In this document: piece by piece, positions 56,484 through 64,000 of the stretch
Layout: every line of letters starts with the position of its first letter
How positions within the stretch are numbered: position 1 is the first letter of the stretch
NCBI RefSeq assembly: GCF_001956915.1
Contig: NZ_MLJO01000004.1
Span: 1-64,000, forward strand
DNA: 64,000 nt
Origin: Intrasporangium flavum
GTDB lineage: Bacteria > Actinomycetota > Actinomycetes > Actinomycetales > Dermatophilaceae
Direction of reading: 5' to 3'
Translations under genes and position numbers: made by a program
Notes under the pieces: model-generated
What the model was told of the DNA's origin: nothing
Seen by the model: only the letters and a program-made list of their open reading frames with translations
The model's database searches: none

Positions 56484-56915
56484 TCAGCTGCCCTCGGCGG
56501 CTTTCTTGAGGCCCTCGAGCATCGACTGCCAGTTCTGCGAGAACTGCTCGGCCTGCTCCGCTGAGTCGTTGCCGTCCTGCTCGAGCGCCACGGTCGTCGG
56601 CCCCTCGCCCTCGCCGTCGAGGGTGTAGGTCAGCGTGTGGTAGTTCTCGGGCCGGTCCTCCTGGCCCATGAGCGGGCTGTAGTGCGTCACCGAGAGCCGT
56701 CGCGGCTCGTCGACCTCGAGCACCTCTCCCTTGTCCTCGTAGGGGCGGCCGTCCATCTCGCCCGCCCACGTGATGGGTCCGCCGACCGACCAGTCGGTCG
56801 TCAGGGTCGTGCCGGCCATCCACTCCTTGACCCGGTCCGGGTCCGTCAGGGTCTGCCACGTCCGTCCGGGGGACGCGTCGACCGCCACCTGCGCCTTTGC
56901 CACGTGTCCAGTCAT
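56484..56915 (-). CDS. SRPBCC/AHSA1-like domain protein
   Basis: The 143-residue protein has the helix-grip fold pattern of SRPBCC proteins. [47 protein letters not shown] at the N-terminus is followed by [20 protein letters not shown] and a C-terminal helix [16 protein letters not shown]. It is cytoplasmic and could bind a hydrophobic ligand, as Aha1 relatives do, or act as a polyketide-cyclase-like factor. No partner is suggested by the neighbours. TATGAC lies 6 bases before the ATG and may be a weak -10. Confidence 0.85.
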   Translation of the reverse strand: MTGHVAKAQVAVDASPGRTWQTLTDPDRVKEWMAGTTLTTDWSVGGPITWAGEMDGRPYEDKGEVLEVDEPRRLSVTHYSPLMGQEDRPENYHTLTYTLDGEGEGPTTVALEQDGNDSAEQAEQFSQNWQSMLEGLKKAAEGS

Positions 56916-56979
56916 GCCTCCGTCATACCCGCCCGACGCGTCCGCGCCTTGAAGGTTCCCGACACCGCCGACGTGGGAC

Positions 56980-57023
56980 GGACGCGGGACGGACGCGGGC
57001 CGGACGCGGGCCGGACGCGGGTG
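56980..57023. repeat. 11-bp tandem repeat, four copies
   Basis: GGACGCGGGCC or near variants repeat four times (56980-57023) upstream of metG. The period is exactly 11 bp, about one helical turn. Confidence 0.8.
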
Positions 57024-57061
57024 CCGCGGGAACTCGTGCGCGGCCCGGTCCGCCGGGTGCC

Positions 57062-57067
57062 TAGGAT
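57062..57067 (+). promoter_or_regulatory. Leaderless -10 element (TAGGAT) of metG
   Basis: TAGGAT ends 7 bases before the metG ATG at 57075. Confidence 0.5.
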
Positions 57068-57074
57068 TCACGGC

Positions 57075-58949
57075 ATGAGTCACGTCCTGTCTGCCGTCGC
57101 CTGGCCGTACACCAACGGCCCGCGCCACATCGGCCACGTGGCCGGTTTCGGCGTGCCCTCCGACGTCTTCAGCAGGTACATGCGGATGGCGGGCCACGAG
57201 GTCCTCATGGTCTCGGGCACCGACGAGCACGGCACGCCGATCCTCGTCCTCGCCGAGGAGGAGGGCCTGACGCCGCAGGAGCTCGTCGACAAGTACAACG
57301 CCGTCATCGCCCAGGACCTCACCGACCTCGGCCTGTCCTACGACCTGTTCACGCGCACCACGACGCGCAACCACTACGCCGTCGTGCAGGAGCTCTTCCG
57401 CCAGGTCCACGCCAACGGCTACATGATCGAGCAGACGACGAGGGGCGCGATCAGCCCCTCCACCGGCCGCACCCTGCCCGACCGCTACATCGAGGGCACC
57501 TGTCCCATCTGCGGCTTCCCCGACGCCCGCGGAGACCAGTGCGACAACTGCGGCAACCAGCTCGACGCCGACGAGCTCATCGACCCGCGCAGCAAGATCA
57601 ACGGCGAGACCCCCGAGTTCGTCGAGACCCAGCACTTCTTCCTCGACCTGCCGGCGCTGGCCGACGCGCTGGGCGAGTGGCTCGACGAGCGCGAGGCCTC
57701 CGGCCGCTGGCGCCCCAACGTCATCAAGTTCAGCAAGAACCTGCTCAAGGACGTCCGCCCGCGCGCCATGACGCGCGACATCGACTGGGGCATCCCGGTG
57801 CCGCTGCCCGGGTGGGAGGACAACCCGAACAAGCGCCTCTATGTCTGGTTCGACGCCGTCATCGGCTACCTGTCGGCCTCGATCGAGTGGGCCCGCCGCC
57901 TCGGGCCCGGCCACGAGGAGCGCTGGCGCGACTGGTGGAACGACCCCGAGGCCCTGTCGTACTACTTCCAGGGCAAGGACAACATCACCTTCCACAGCCA
58001 GATCTGGCCGGCCGAGCTGCTCGGCTACGCCGGCAAGGGCGACAAGGGCGGCACCCCCGGGCCGTACGGCGTGCTCGACCTGCCCACCGAGGTCGTGGCG
58101 AGCGAGTACCTCACCCTCGAGGGCAGGCAGTTCTCGACGAGCCGCAAGCACGTCATCTACGTCCAGGACATCGTCGCCCGCTACGGCCCCGACCCGATCC
58201 GCTACTTCATCTGCGCGGCCGGCCCCGAGAACCAGGACGCCGACTTCAGCTGGGCCGAGTTCGTCCAGCGAAACAACAGCGAGCTCGTCGCCGGCTGGGG
58301 CAACCTCGTCAACCGCACCGCGGCGATGATCGCCAAGAGCTTCGGGCAGGTCCCCGAGCCGGGTCCGCTCGAGCCGGTCGACGAGGAGCTGCTCGCGGCC
58401 GTCCGCGGCGGGTTCGCCACGGTCGGGGCCTCGCTCGAGCGGCACCGGCAGAAGGCGGCGCTCGGCGAGGTGATGCGCCTGGTCGGTGAGGCCAACGCGT
58501 ACGTCTCGCGCACCGAGCCGTTCAAGCTCAAGGGCGAGGACGAGCGCGAGCGGCTCGCCACGGTGCTGCACACGCTCGTGCAGGCGGTCAGCGACCTCAA
58601 CACGCTGATCTCGCCGTTCCTGCCGCACGCGGCCAACCGCGTCCACGCCGTGCTCGGCGGCGCCGGCGACTTCATGCCGATGCCGCGGCTCGAGGTCGTC
58701 GAGGACCTCGACGACGACAGCCGCTCCTACCCGGTCATCACGGGGGAGTACTCGGCGACGCCGCGCTGGGAGTCGCGCCCGGTCGTCGTCGGCACGCCCA
58801 TCGCCAAGCCGACCGGTGTCTTCGTCAAGCTCGACCCGGAGGCCGTCATCGAGGCCGAGCGCGGACGCCTCGGCGGCGGGACCCCCGACACCGACGCGCC
58901 CGATGAGCCCGACGAGAAGCAGGACCCCGACGCCGACGCCGGCGCATGA
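57075..58949 (+). CDS. metG: Methionine-tRNA ligase MetG
   Basis: The 624-residue enzyme charges tRNA-Met. It has the class I HIGH-like motif [11 protein letters not shown] near residue 17, a zinc knuckle [18 protein letters not shown] near residue 143, [12 protein letters not shown], and the KMSKS-region QFSTSRKH near 355, a variant form where the second Lys is Thr. The anticodon-binding domain follows (residues 420-560), and a polar tail of about 60 residues ends in Asp/Glu. The tatD gene overlaps its stop by 4 bases, so the two are cotranslated. It is cytoplasmic. Confidence 0.96.
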   Translation: MSHVLSAVAWPYTNGPRHIGHVAGFGVPSDVFSRYMRMAGHEVLMVSGTDEHGTPILVLAEEEGLTPQELVDKYNAVIAQDLTDLGLSYDLFTRTTTRNHYAVVQELFRQVHANGYMIEQTTRGAISPSTGRTLPDRYIEGTCPICGFPDARGDQCDNCGNQLDADELIDPRSKINGETPEFVETQHFFLDLPALADALGEWLDEREASGRWRPNVIKFSKNLLKDVRPRAMTRDIDWGIPVPLPGWEDNPNKRLYVWFDAVIGYLSASIEWARRLGPGHEERWRDWWNDPEALSYYFQGKDNITFHSQIWPAELLGYAGKGDKGGTPGPYGVLDLPTEVVASEYLTLEGRQFSTSRKHVIYVQDIVARYGPDPIRYFICAAGPENQDADFSWAEFVQRNNSELVAGWGNLVNRTAAMIAKSFGQVPEPGPLEPVDEELLAAVRGGFATVGASLERHRQKAALGEVMRLVGEANAYVSRTEPFKLKGEDERERLATVLHTLVQAVSDLNTLISPFLPHAANRVHAVLGGAGDFMPMPRLEVVEDLDDDSRSYPVITGEYSATPRWESRPVVVGTPIAKPTGVFVKLDPEAVIEAERGRLGGGTPDTDAPDEPDEKQDPDADAGA

Positions 58950-59845
58950 GCCCGCACTCCTCGGGGCACCGCGGCCTGCCCGAGCAGCCCGACCCGCTGC
59001 CGATCGACGTCGTCGACAACCACGTCCACCTCGACATCACGCGCGAGGGTGACGAGCCGTTCGACGTCGCGGAGGCGGTGGCGCGGGCGCGGCAGGTCGG
59101 CGTGACGCGGATGGTGCAGGTCGGCTGCGACCTTGAGGGCATCGCCTTCACCATCGAGGCCATCGACCGCTTCACGGAGCTTCTCGGCGGAATCGCCTTG
59201 CACCCCAACGAGGTTCCGCGCCTCGCGGCCGCCGGTCGGCTCCAGGAGGCGTACGCGGAGGTCGAGCGCCTGGCCACGCACGAGCGCGTCCGTGTCATCG
59301 GCGAGACCGGTCTCGACTACTTCCGCACCGGGCCCGAGGGGGTCGCCGTGCAGCAGGACGGCTTCCGCTGGCACATCGACCTCGCCAAGCGCACCGGCCG
59401 AGCCCTGCAGATCCACGACCGCGACGCCCACGACGACGTCCTGCGCATCCTCGAGGAGGAGGGCGCGCCCGAGCGCACGGTGCTGCACTGCTTCTCCGGC
59501 GACGCCACGATGGCCCAGCGGTGCGTCGAGCGCGGCTACTTCCTGTCCTTCGCCGGCACCGTGACCTTCAAGAACGCCCGCGGGCTGCGCGACGCCCTCG
59601 CCGCGACGCCCCTCGACCGGCTCCTCGTCGAGACCGACGCGCCCTACCTCGCGCCGAGCCCGCACCGGGGTGCGACGAACGCGTCCTACCTCGTGCCGGT
59701 GACCCTCCGCGCCATGGCCGGCGTGCTCAACGTCGACGTGCCGACGCTGTGCCGGGCGGTGTCCGGCAACAGCGAGCAGGTGTACGGGTCGTGGGCCCCG
59801 GCCGGGGTCGGCGGCGCCGCGACGGAAGCGGGACAAACCGTCTAG
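58946..59845 (+). CDS. tatD: TatD family hydrolase
   Basis: The 299-residue metal-dependent hydrolase of the amidohydrolase fold has DNHVHLDI near residue 24, GLHP-like [43 protein letters not shown], and [14 protein letters not shown]. These metal-binding His/Asp/Glu residues are intact. TatD enzymes act as 3'-5' exonucleases or D-Tyr-tRNA deacylase-like enzymes in DNA repair. Start overlaps metG (ATGA). In mycobacteria the same order metS-tatD-rpfB-ksgA-ispE is seen, so the cluster is conserved. Confidence 0.95.
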   Translation: MSPHSSGHRGLPEQPDPLPIDVVDNHVHLDITREGDEPFDVAEAVARARQVGVTRMVQVGCDLEGIAFTIEAIDRFTELLGGIALHPNEVPRLAAAGRLQEAYAEVERLATHERVRVIGETGLDYFRTGPEGVAVQQDGFRWHIDLAKRTGRALQIHDRDAHDDVLRILEEEGAPERTVLHCFSGDATMAQRCVERGYFLSFAGTVTFKNARGLRDALAATPLDRLLVETDAPYLAPSPHRGATNASYLVPVTLRAMAGVLNVDVPTLCRAVSGNSEQVYGSWAPAGVGGAATEAGQTV

Positions 59846-59973
59846 CGCACGACGAATCGAACCGCGCGTCGACATGCGGCGTCGTTACCGAAACTTGACC
59901 TGACGGTGGGTCGTCGGTCACTGTTGACGACTGTTGGCCGGCTGCAGCCCCGCATCGACCTCGTCCCGACGAC

Positions 59974-61155
59974 GTGAAGAGGGCCGTTCGAGAGCGCGTT
60001 GCACCCGGGTCGTTCGACGTTCGGAGTGTTTTGGTTTCGCGCAATCTCAAGGTTCTCGCCGTTGCCGGCGCCGCCGTCGTCCTCACCGGTGGTGCGGTCG
60101 GAGCGGCCCAGCTCGACAAGGCCGTGACCCTCTCGGTCGACGGCAAGACCTCTTCAGCCCACGTGTTCGGCAGCACCGTCGGTGACCTCCTCTCCTCGGA
60201 GGGCATCACCACCAAGCCCGGCGACGTCGTCGTCCCCGCTGCGGACACCCCCCTGACCGACGGCGAGTCGGTCACCGTCCGCTATAGCCGCCTGCTGACC
60301 CTCACCATCGACGGCAAGCAGCGCCAGATCCGCACCACCGAGACCACGGTCGACGGTGCGCTGCTCGCCCTCGGCGTCCGCAGCGAGGGTGCCCGCATCT
60401 CGGTGTCGCGCTCGCAGGCCATCGGCCGCCAGGGGCTGTCCCTGACGATCGTCACTCCGAAGGCCGTCACGGTCACCGCCGACGGCCGCACGACGACGAA
60501 GACCGTCGCCGCCGCCACGGTCGGCGAGGCCCTCAAGCAGCTCGGCGTCAACGTCGGCAAGGCCGACCGCGTCACGCCGTCGGCCACGTCGCTGCTGACC
60601 CCCGGGGCCAAGGTCCGGGTCCAGCGCGTGCAGCAGAAGTCGGCCACCGTCACCGAGGCCATCGCCCACGGCACGACGAAGAAGAAGTCCTCGGACCTCT
60701 ACACCGACCAGACCAAGGTCGCGCGCGCCGGCAGCGACGGCACCCGTGTCGTCACCGTGCAGCGCACCGTCATCGACGGCAAGGTCGTCGCGACCAAGCG
60801 CCTGTCCTCGAAGGTCACCAAGGCCCCCGTCGACCGCGTCCTGCTCGTCGGCACCAAGGCCCGTCCGGCCGTGTCGAGCGGCTCGACCGGCGGCTCCACC
60901 GGTGGCGGCGCCGGGATCAACCTGGCCCGCGCCGCGATGTGGGACTCGATCGCCCAGTGCGAGTCGAGCGGCAACTGGCACATCAACACGGGCAACGGCT
61001 ACTACGGCGGTCTGCAGTTCCTGACCTCCACGTGGCTGGCCTACGGCGGCGGCGACTTCGCCTCGCGCGCCGACCTCGCCTCGCGCGAGCAGCAGATCAC
61101 GGTCGCCAACCGCGTCTACGCCGACAACGGCACGTCGCAGTGGAGCTGCGGCTGA
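59974..61155 (+). CDS. rpfB: Resuscitation-promoting factor RpfB-type
   Basis: The 393-residue protein has a signal or anchor segment (residues 25-46) followed by three DUF348 domains (each about 55 residues, e.g. [23 protein letters not shown]). A G5-like module lies at residues 220-295, then a short Gly/Ser linker and the C-terminal transglycosylase-like Rpf domain. That domain carries [27 protein letters not shown] with the catalytic Glu330, and a final Cys pair closes it. It cleaves peptidoglycan and can stimulate growth from dormancy. The GTG start at 59974 may be off by some codons. A terminator follows. Confidence 0.94.
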   Translation: MKRAVRERVAPGSFDVRSVLVSRNLKVLAVAGAAVVLTGGAVGAAQLDKAVTLSVDGKTSSAHVFGSTVGDLLSSEGITTKPGDVVVPAADTPLTDGESVTVRYSRLLTLTIDGKQRQIRTTETTVDGALLALGVRSEGARISVSRSQAIGRQGLSLTIVTPKAVTVTADGRTTTKTVAAATVGEALKQLGVNVGKADRVTPSATSLLTPGAKVRVQRVQQKSATVTEAIAHGTTKKKSSDLYTDQTKVARAGSDGTRVVTVQRTVIDGKVVATKRLSSKVTKAPVDRVLLVGTKARPAVSSGSTGGSTGGGAGINLARAAMWDSIAQCESSGNWHINTGNGYYGGLQFLTSTWLAYGGGDFASRADLASREQQITVANRVYADNGTSQWSCG

Positions 61156-61177
61156 GCCGCCTCCCGACCGCGTGACC

Positions 61178-61213
61178 GGACGCCCACCCGCCTGCCCAGG
61201 CGGGTGGGCGTCC
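61178..61213 (+). terminator. Terminator after rpfB
   Basis: GGACGCCCACCCGCCTG (61178-61194) and its complement (61197-61213) form a long stem with a minimal loop, 22 bases past the rpfB stop. No T-run follows. Confidence 0.65.
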
Positions 61214-61235
61214 GCGTCCCCGGGGTCGGTGGCCC

Positions 61236-61241
61236 TAGGGT
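61236..61241 (+). promoter_or_regulatory. Leaderless -10 element (TAGGGT) of rsmA
   Basis: TAGGGT ends 7 bases before the rsmA ATG at 61249. Confidence 0.55.
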
Positions 61242-61248
61242 GAGGGCC

Positions 61249-62217
61249 ATGGCGAAGAAGGACGCGACGGGGAGCGCGCACGCCGAGCCCACCCAGCCCG
61301 CCCGGCCCAGCGAGCCCACCGGGCGCGTCGAGCCCGTTGCGGACGCGGCGCTGCTCGGCCCGGCCCAGGTGCGCGAGCTCGCCGAGCGGCTCGAGGTGCG
61401 GCCCACCAAGCAGTGGGGGCAGAACTTCGTCGTCGACCCGAACACGGTGCGCAAGATCGTGCGCGTGGCCGGCGTCGGTCCCGACGACGTCGTCGTCGAG
61501 GTCGGGCCCGGGCTCGGCTCCCTGACGCTCGCGCTGCTGCCGGTCGTGCGGCACGTGACGGCGGTCGAGGTCGACCCGCGGCTCGCCGGCGCCCTCGAGG
61601 AGACCGTGGCGCGCCTGCAGCCGCAGAACGCCGACCGCCTGCGCCTCGTCGCGGCCGACGCGCTGACGGTGACGACGCTGCCCAAGCCGCAGCCGACGGC
61701 CCTCGTCGCCAACCTGCCGTACAACATCTCCGTCCCGGTCGTGCTCTCCTTCCTCCAGCACTTCCCGACGCTCGAGCGGGTCCTCGTCATGGTCCAGCTC
61801 GAGGTGGCCGAGCGCCTCGCCGCCAGGCCCGGCGGCAAGATCTACGGCGTGCCCAGCCTCAAGGCCGCCTGGTACGCCGACGTCGAGCTCGCCGGACGCG
61901 TCGGGCGCAACGTCTTCTGGCCCGCCCCCAACGTCGACTCCGGGCTCGTGTCGCTGCGCCGCCGCACCCCGCCCGAGACCACGGCGACGCGCGAGGAGGT
62001 CTTCCGGTGCATCGACGCCGCGTTCCTCCAGCGCCGCAAGGCCCTCCGTGGCGCGCTCGCGTCGTGGGCCGGCTCGCCGGCCCTCGCCGAGGAGGCGCTG
62101 CGCGCCGCCGGCATCGACCCGAGGACGCGCGGCGAGCAGCTCGACATCGCGGCCTTCGCCCGGATCGCGGCCGCCAGGCCGAAGGTTGCGCAGCCGGCGA
62201 CGACCGGGCCCGCGTGA
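61249..62217 (+). CDS. rsmA: 16S rRNA (adenine(1518)-N6/adenine(1519)-N6)-dimethyltransferase RsmA
   Basis: The 322-residue SAM-dependent enzyme (KsgA) dimethylates two adjacent adenines in helix 45 of 16S rRNA. An N-terminal polar extension of about 35 residues precedes [35 protein letters not shown] (SAM), [13 protein letters not shown], the catalytic [14 protein letters not shown] (NLPY), and [18 protein letters not shown]. It is cytoplasmic. The ispE gene starts 17 bases later with its own -10 element. Order matches mycobacterial ksgA-ispE. Confidence 0.96.
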   Translation: MAKKDATGSAHAEPTQPARPSEPTGRVEPVADAALLGPAQVRELAERLEVRPTKQWGQNFVVDPNTVRKIVRVAGVGPDDVVVEVGPGLGSLTLALLPVVRHVTAVEVDPRLAGALEETVARLQPQNADRLRLVAADALTVTTLPKPQPTALVANLPYNISVPVVLSFLQHFPTLERVLVMVQLEVAERLAARPGGKIYGVPSLKAAWYADVELAGRVGRNVFWPAPNVDSGLVSLRRRTPPETTATREEVFRCIDAAFLQRRKALRGALASWAGSPALAEEALRAAGIDPRTRGEQLDIAAFARIAAARPKVAQPATTGPA

Positions 62218-62221
62218 CCCC

Positions 62222-62227
62222 TAGGGT
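62222..62227 (+). promoter_or_regulatory. Leaderless -10 element (TAGGGT) of ispE
   Basis: TAGGGT lies in the 16-base gap after rsmA, 6 bases before the ispE ATG at 62234. Confidence 0.55.
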
Positions 62228-62233
62228 GGGCGC

Positions 62234-63172
62234 ATGACTGTCGCTCCGACCCTGCCGGGTGCGGTGACCGTGCGGGTCCCGGCCAAGGTCAACCTCGAGC
62301 TGCGCGTCGGGCCCCGCCGGCCCGACGGCTACCACTCGCTCGCGACCGTCTACCAGGCCGTGTCACTCCACGACGAGGTCTCGGTGGCCCGGTGGGACGA
62401 CTGGCAGGTCGTGCCCACGGGCACGTACAAGAGCCTCATCCCGACCGACGGCGACAACCTCGCGGTGCGGGCGGCCCGGCTCGTGGCCGAGCGCTGGTCG
62501 GTCGACGAGGCGCTGTCGATCCGCATCGACAAGGACATCCCGGTCGCCGGCGGCATGGCGGGCGGCTCGGCCGACGCCGCGGCCACCCTCGTCGCGTGCG
62601 ACCAGCTGTGGGGCCTGGGCCTGGACCGCGACGACCTCGCCGAGCTCGCGGGCATGCTCGGCAGCGACGTCCCGTTCCCCCTGGCCGGCGGCAACGCCAT
62701 GGGCTCCGGCCGCGGCGAGCAGCTGGCCCCGGTCCTGGCCCGCGGCACCTTCCACTGGGTCTTCGCGATCAGCGACACCGGCCTGTCGACGCCCGAGGTG
62801 TACGCCGAGTGCGACCGCCTCCGCGAGCGCGACGGCGTCGAGGTGCCCGAGCCGCACGTCAGCCCCGAGCTCATGGCCGCGCTGCGGTCGGGCGACCCGG
62901 CCGCCCTCGGCGCGGCGCTGCACAACGACCTGGAGCCGGCGGCCTTCTCGCTGCGACCCCGGCTGCGCGAGCTGCGCGACGCCGGCGTCGAGTTCGGCGC
63001 CCTCGGCGGCATCGTCTCGGGGTCGGGCCCCACGGTCGCCTTCCTCACCGAGAGCCACGAGGCCGCCCTCGACCTCTCGGTCTCGCTCGCCGCGTCCGAC
63101 CTGTGCCGCGACCTGCGCCGGGCCAAGGGCCCGGTCCACGGCGCCCACGTCGTGGCCACCCCCCGCGACTGA
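62234..63172 (+). CDS. ispE: 4-diphosphocytidyl-2-C-methyl-D-erythritol kinase IspE
   Basis: The 312-residue GHMP kinase phosphorylates CDP-ME in the non-mevalonate route to isopentenyl diphosphate. Motifs are VRVPAKVNLELRVGPRRPDGYHSLATVYQAV at the N-terminus, KDIPVAGGMAGGSADAAATLVA (GHMP ATP-binding, residues 98-119), and GGIVSGSGPTVAFLTES near residue 258. It is cytoplasmic. It follows rsmA by 16 bases, and an ABC-F gene follows after 44 bases. Confidence 0.96.
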   Translation: MTVAPTLPGAVTVRVPAKVNLELRVGPRRPDGYHSLATVYQAVSLHDEVSVARWDDWQVVPTGTYKSLIPTDGDNLAVRAARLVAERWSVDEALSIRIDKDIPVAGGMAGGSADAAATLVACDQLWGLGLDRDDLAELAGMLGSDVPFPLAGGNAMGSGRGEQLAPVLARGTFHWVFAISDTGLSTPEVYAECDRLRERDGVEVPEPHVSPELMAALRSGDPAALGAALHNDLEPAAFSLRPRLRELRDAGVEFGALGGIVSGSGPTVAFLTESHEAALDLSVSLAASDLCRDLRRAKGPVHGAHVVATPRD

Positions 63173-63202
63173 CGGGATTCGGCCGGGGTGCTCCGGGCGG
63201 CA

Positions 63203-63208
63203 TAGGGT
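63203..63208 (+). promoter_or_regulatory. Leaderless -10 element (TAGGGT)
   Basis: TAGGGT ends 8 bases before the ATG of the ABC-F gene at 63217. Confidence 0.5.
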
Positions 63209-63216
63209 CTGCTCCG

Positions 63217-64000
63217 ATGGCCAACCTCGTCTCGCTCGAACGCGTCTCCCTCGTCTTCGGCACCGCCCACGTCCTCGACGACGTCAGCATCGGCGTCCTC
63301 ACCGGCGACCGCATCGGCATCGTCGGCGTCAACGGCGGCGGCAAGTCGACCCTGCTGCGCGTCATGGCGGGGCTGCAGGAGCCCGACTCGGGCCGCATCA
63401 GCAAGCAGGGCGGCGACGACGGCATCCGCATCGGGATGCTGAGCCAGGACGACGCGCTCGACCCGGAGTGGACCGTCCGCGAGGCCGTCCTCGGTGACCG
63501 CCCCGAGCACATCTGGGCCGGCGACCCCCGCATCCGCGACGTCCTCACCGGCCTGCTCGGCGGTATCGGCGCCGAGGCGATGGGCGGGCTCGACAGCCGC
63601 GTCGGACCCAAGTCCGGTGGCGAGCGCCGCCGCCTCGCCCTCGCGCGCCTCCTCGTCGAGGACCCCGAGCTGCTCCTGCTCGACGAGCCGACCAACCACC
63701 TCGACGTCGAGGGCGTGGCCTGGCTCGCCGACCACCTGACCCACCGCCGCCCCCGCCCGGGCAACGCCACGGTCGCCATCACCCACGACCGCTGGTTCCT
63801 CGACGCGTACGCGACGATGACGTGGGAGGTCGAGTCCGGGGGCGTCAGCTCCTTCGAGGGCGGCTACGCGGCCTACGTCCTGGCCAAGGCCGAGCGCGAC
63901 CGGCTGGCCGGCGTGGTCGCCGAGCGCCGCTCCAACCTCATGCGCAAGGAGCTGGCGTGGCTGCGCCGCGGCGCCCCGGCCCGCACGAGCAAGCCGAAGT
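63217..64000 (+). CDS. ABC-F family ATP-binding protein (partial, cut by window end)
   Basis: The first 261 residues are seen. NLVSLERVSLVFGTAHVLDDVSIGVLTGDRIGIVGVNGGGKSTLL carries Walker A near residue 40. SGGERRRLALARLLVEDPELLLLDEPTNHLDVEGVAWLADHL holds the ABC signature and Walker B, and ITHDRWFLDAYATMTWEVESG has the switch His. The start of the linker that follows in ABC-F proteins (YAAYVLAKAERDRLAGVVAERRSNLMRKELAWLRRG) is present. ABC-F proteins act on ribosomes, either as translation factors or resistance proteins, and lack membrane domains. The second ATPase domain lies beyond the window. Confidence 0.93.
   Translation, partial: MANLVSLERVSLVFGTAHVLDDVSIGVLTGDRIGIVGVNGGGKSTLLRVMAGLQEPDSGRISKQGGDDGIRIGMLSQDDALDPEWTVREAVLGDRPEHIWAGDPRIRDVLTGLLGGIGAEAMGGLDSRVGPKSGGERRRLALARLLVEDPELLLLDEPTNHLDVEGVAWLADHLTHRRPRPGNATVAITHDRWFLDAYATMTWEVESGGVSSFEGGYAAYVLAKAERDRLAGVVAERRSNLMRKELAWLRRGAPARTSKPK

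Noticed and set aside
56938-57061. Riboswitch or T-box in front of metG
   Set aside because: The region is mostly an 11-bp simple repeat, and the TAGGAT -10 element next to the ATG leaves no leader for an RNA element.
59846-59973. Riboswitch (c-di-AMP type) in front of rpfB
   Set aside because: I checked for the usual conserved blocks and did not see them; the region has no convincing paired elements.

Overview
The window is 64 kb of very GC-rich DNA that is densely packed with genes. It looks like an actinobacterial chromosome, most likely order Micrococcales and an Intrasporangiaceae-like lineage. The grounds are gene content and order: tatD-rpfB-rsmA-ispE, galU/moeA/rimJ-like genes beside a SepX-type divisome protein, a protein O-mannosyltransferase, pta-ackA, mscL and an FmdB-like protein with a Ser-rich tail. 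Many genes also have a TANNNT -10 element only 5-8 bases from the start codon, i.e. leaderless transcription. The family-level placement is inference; no rRNA or taxonomic marker was compared.

Layout. 0.1-4.6 kb: small membrane, secreted and acetyltransferase genes, mostly of unknown role, on the minus strand. 4.7-7.7 kb: a plus-strand accessory cassette with a WXG-like/calpain-type cysteine-protease protein, a lipoprotein, an Imm-5-like putative immunity protein and a second lipoprotein. 7.8-12.4 kb: a 1374-residue DUF4011/superfamily 1 helicase with a C-terminal nuclease-like domain, then a TPR protein and three 54-bp tandem hairpin repeats. 12.7-16.8 kb: mscL, a SAF-domain protein, mtnP, an FmdB-like zinc ribbon protein and a K+/H+ antiporter. 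17-25.8 kb: a penicillin-acylase family protein, 5-formyl-THF cyclo-ligase (preceded by a 16-codon leaderless ORF), then a unidirectional cluster: an in-frame UGPase::MoeA/Glp fusion, moaC, mog, a RimJ-like acetyltransferase and sepX. 26-34.7 kb: a MarR regulator with its operator, hydrolase, AI-2E family transporter, NAD(P)-binding protein, ackA-pta, DUF72 and UPF0060. 34.8-36.9 kb: tRNA-Ala(CGC) and a DUF222/HNH gene with an SOS box over its start codon. 37-44.6 kb: a 1974-residue secreted purple-acid-phosphatase/beta-helix/PKD protein next to the O-mannosyltransferase gene. 44.6-54.7 kb: CPBP protease, dienelactone hydrolase, M6 metalloprotease, a YqeY-like gene, an intergenic region with a candidate structured RNA, two DinB proteins, a WYL regulator and ppc. 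54.9-64 kb: rsmI, OsmC, SRPBCC, metG, tatD, rpfB, rsmA, ispE and the start of an ABC-F ATPase cut by the window edge.

How the genes work together. Housekeeping themes are one-carbon and central metabolism (5-FCL, pta-ackA, ppc, mtnP), molybdenum cofactor synthesis linked to cell division through Glp and SepX, translation and rRNA maturation (metG, rsmI, rsmA), cell-envelope growth (rpfB, pmt, UDP-glucose) and isoprenoid synthesis (ispE). The accessory layer consists of the calpain-toxin/immunity cassette, the DUF4011 helicase, the HNH gene, the giant PKD protein and several regulator-operator pairs. The most interesting items are the UGPase-Glp fusion upstream of sepX, the calpain/Imm-5 cassette, the pseudoknotted RNA candidate near 49.4 kb and the 54-bp hairpin array.
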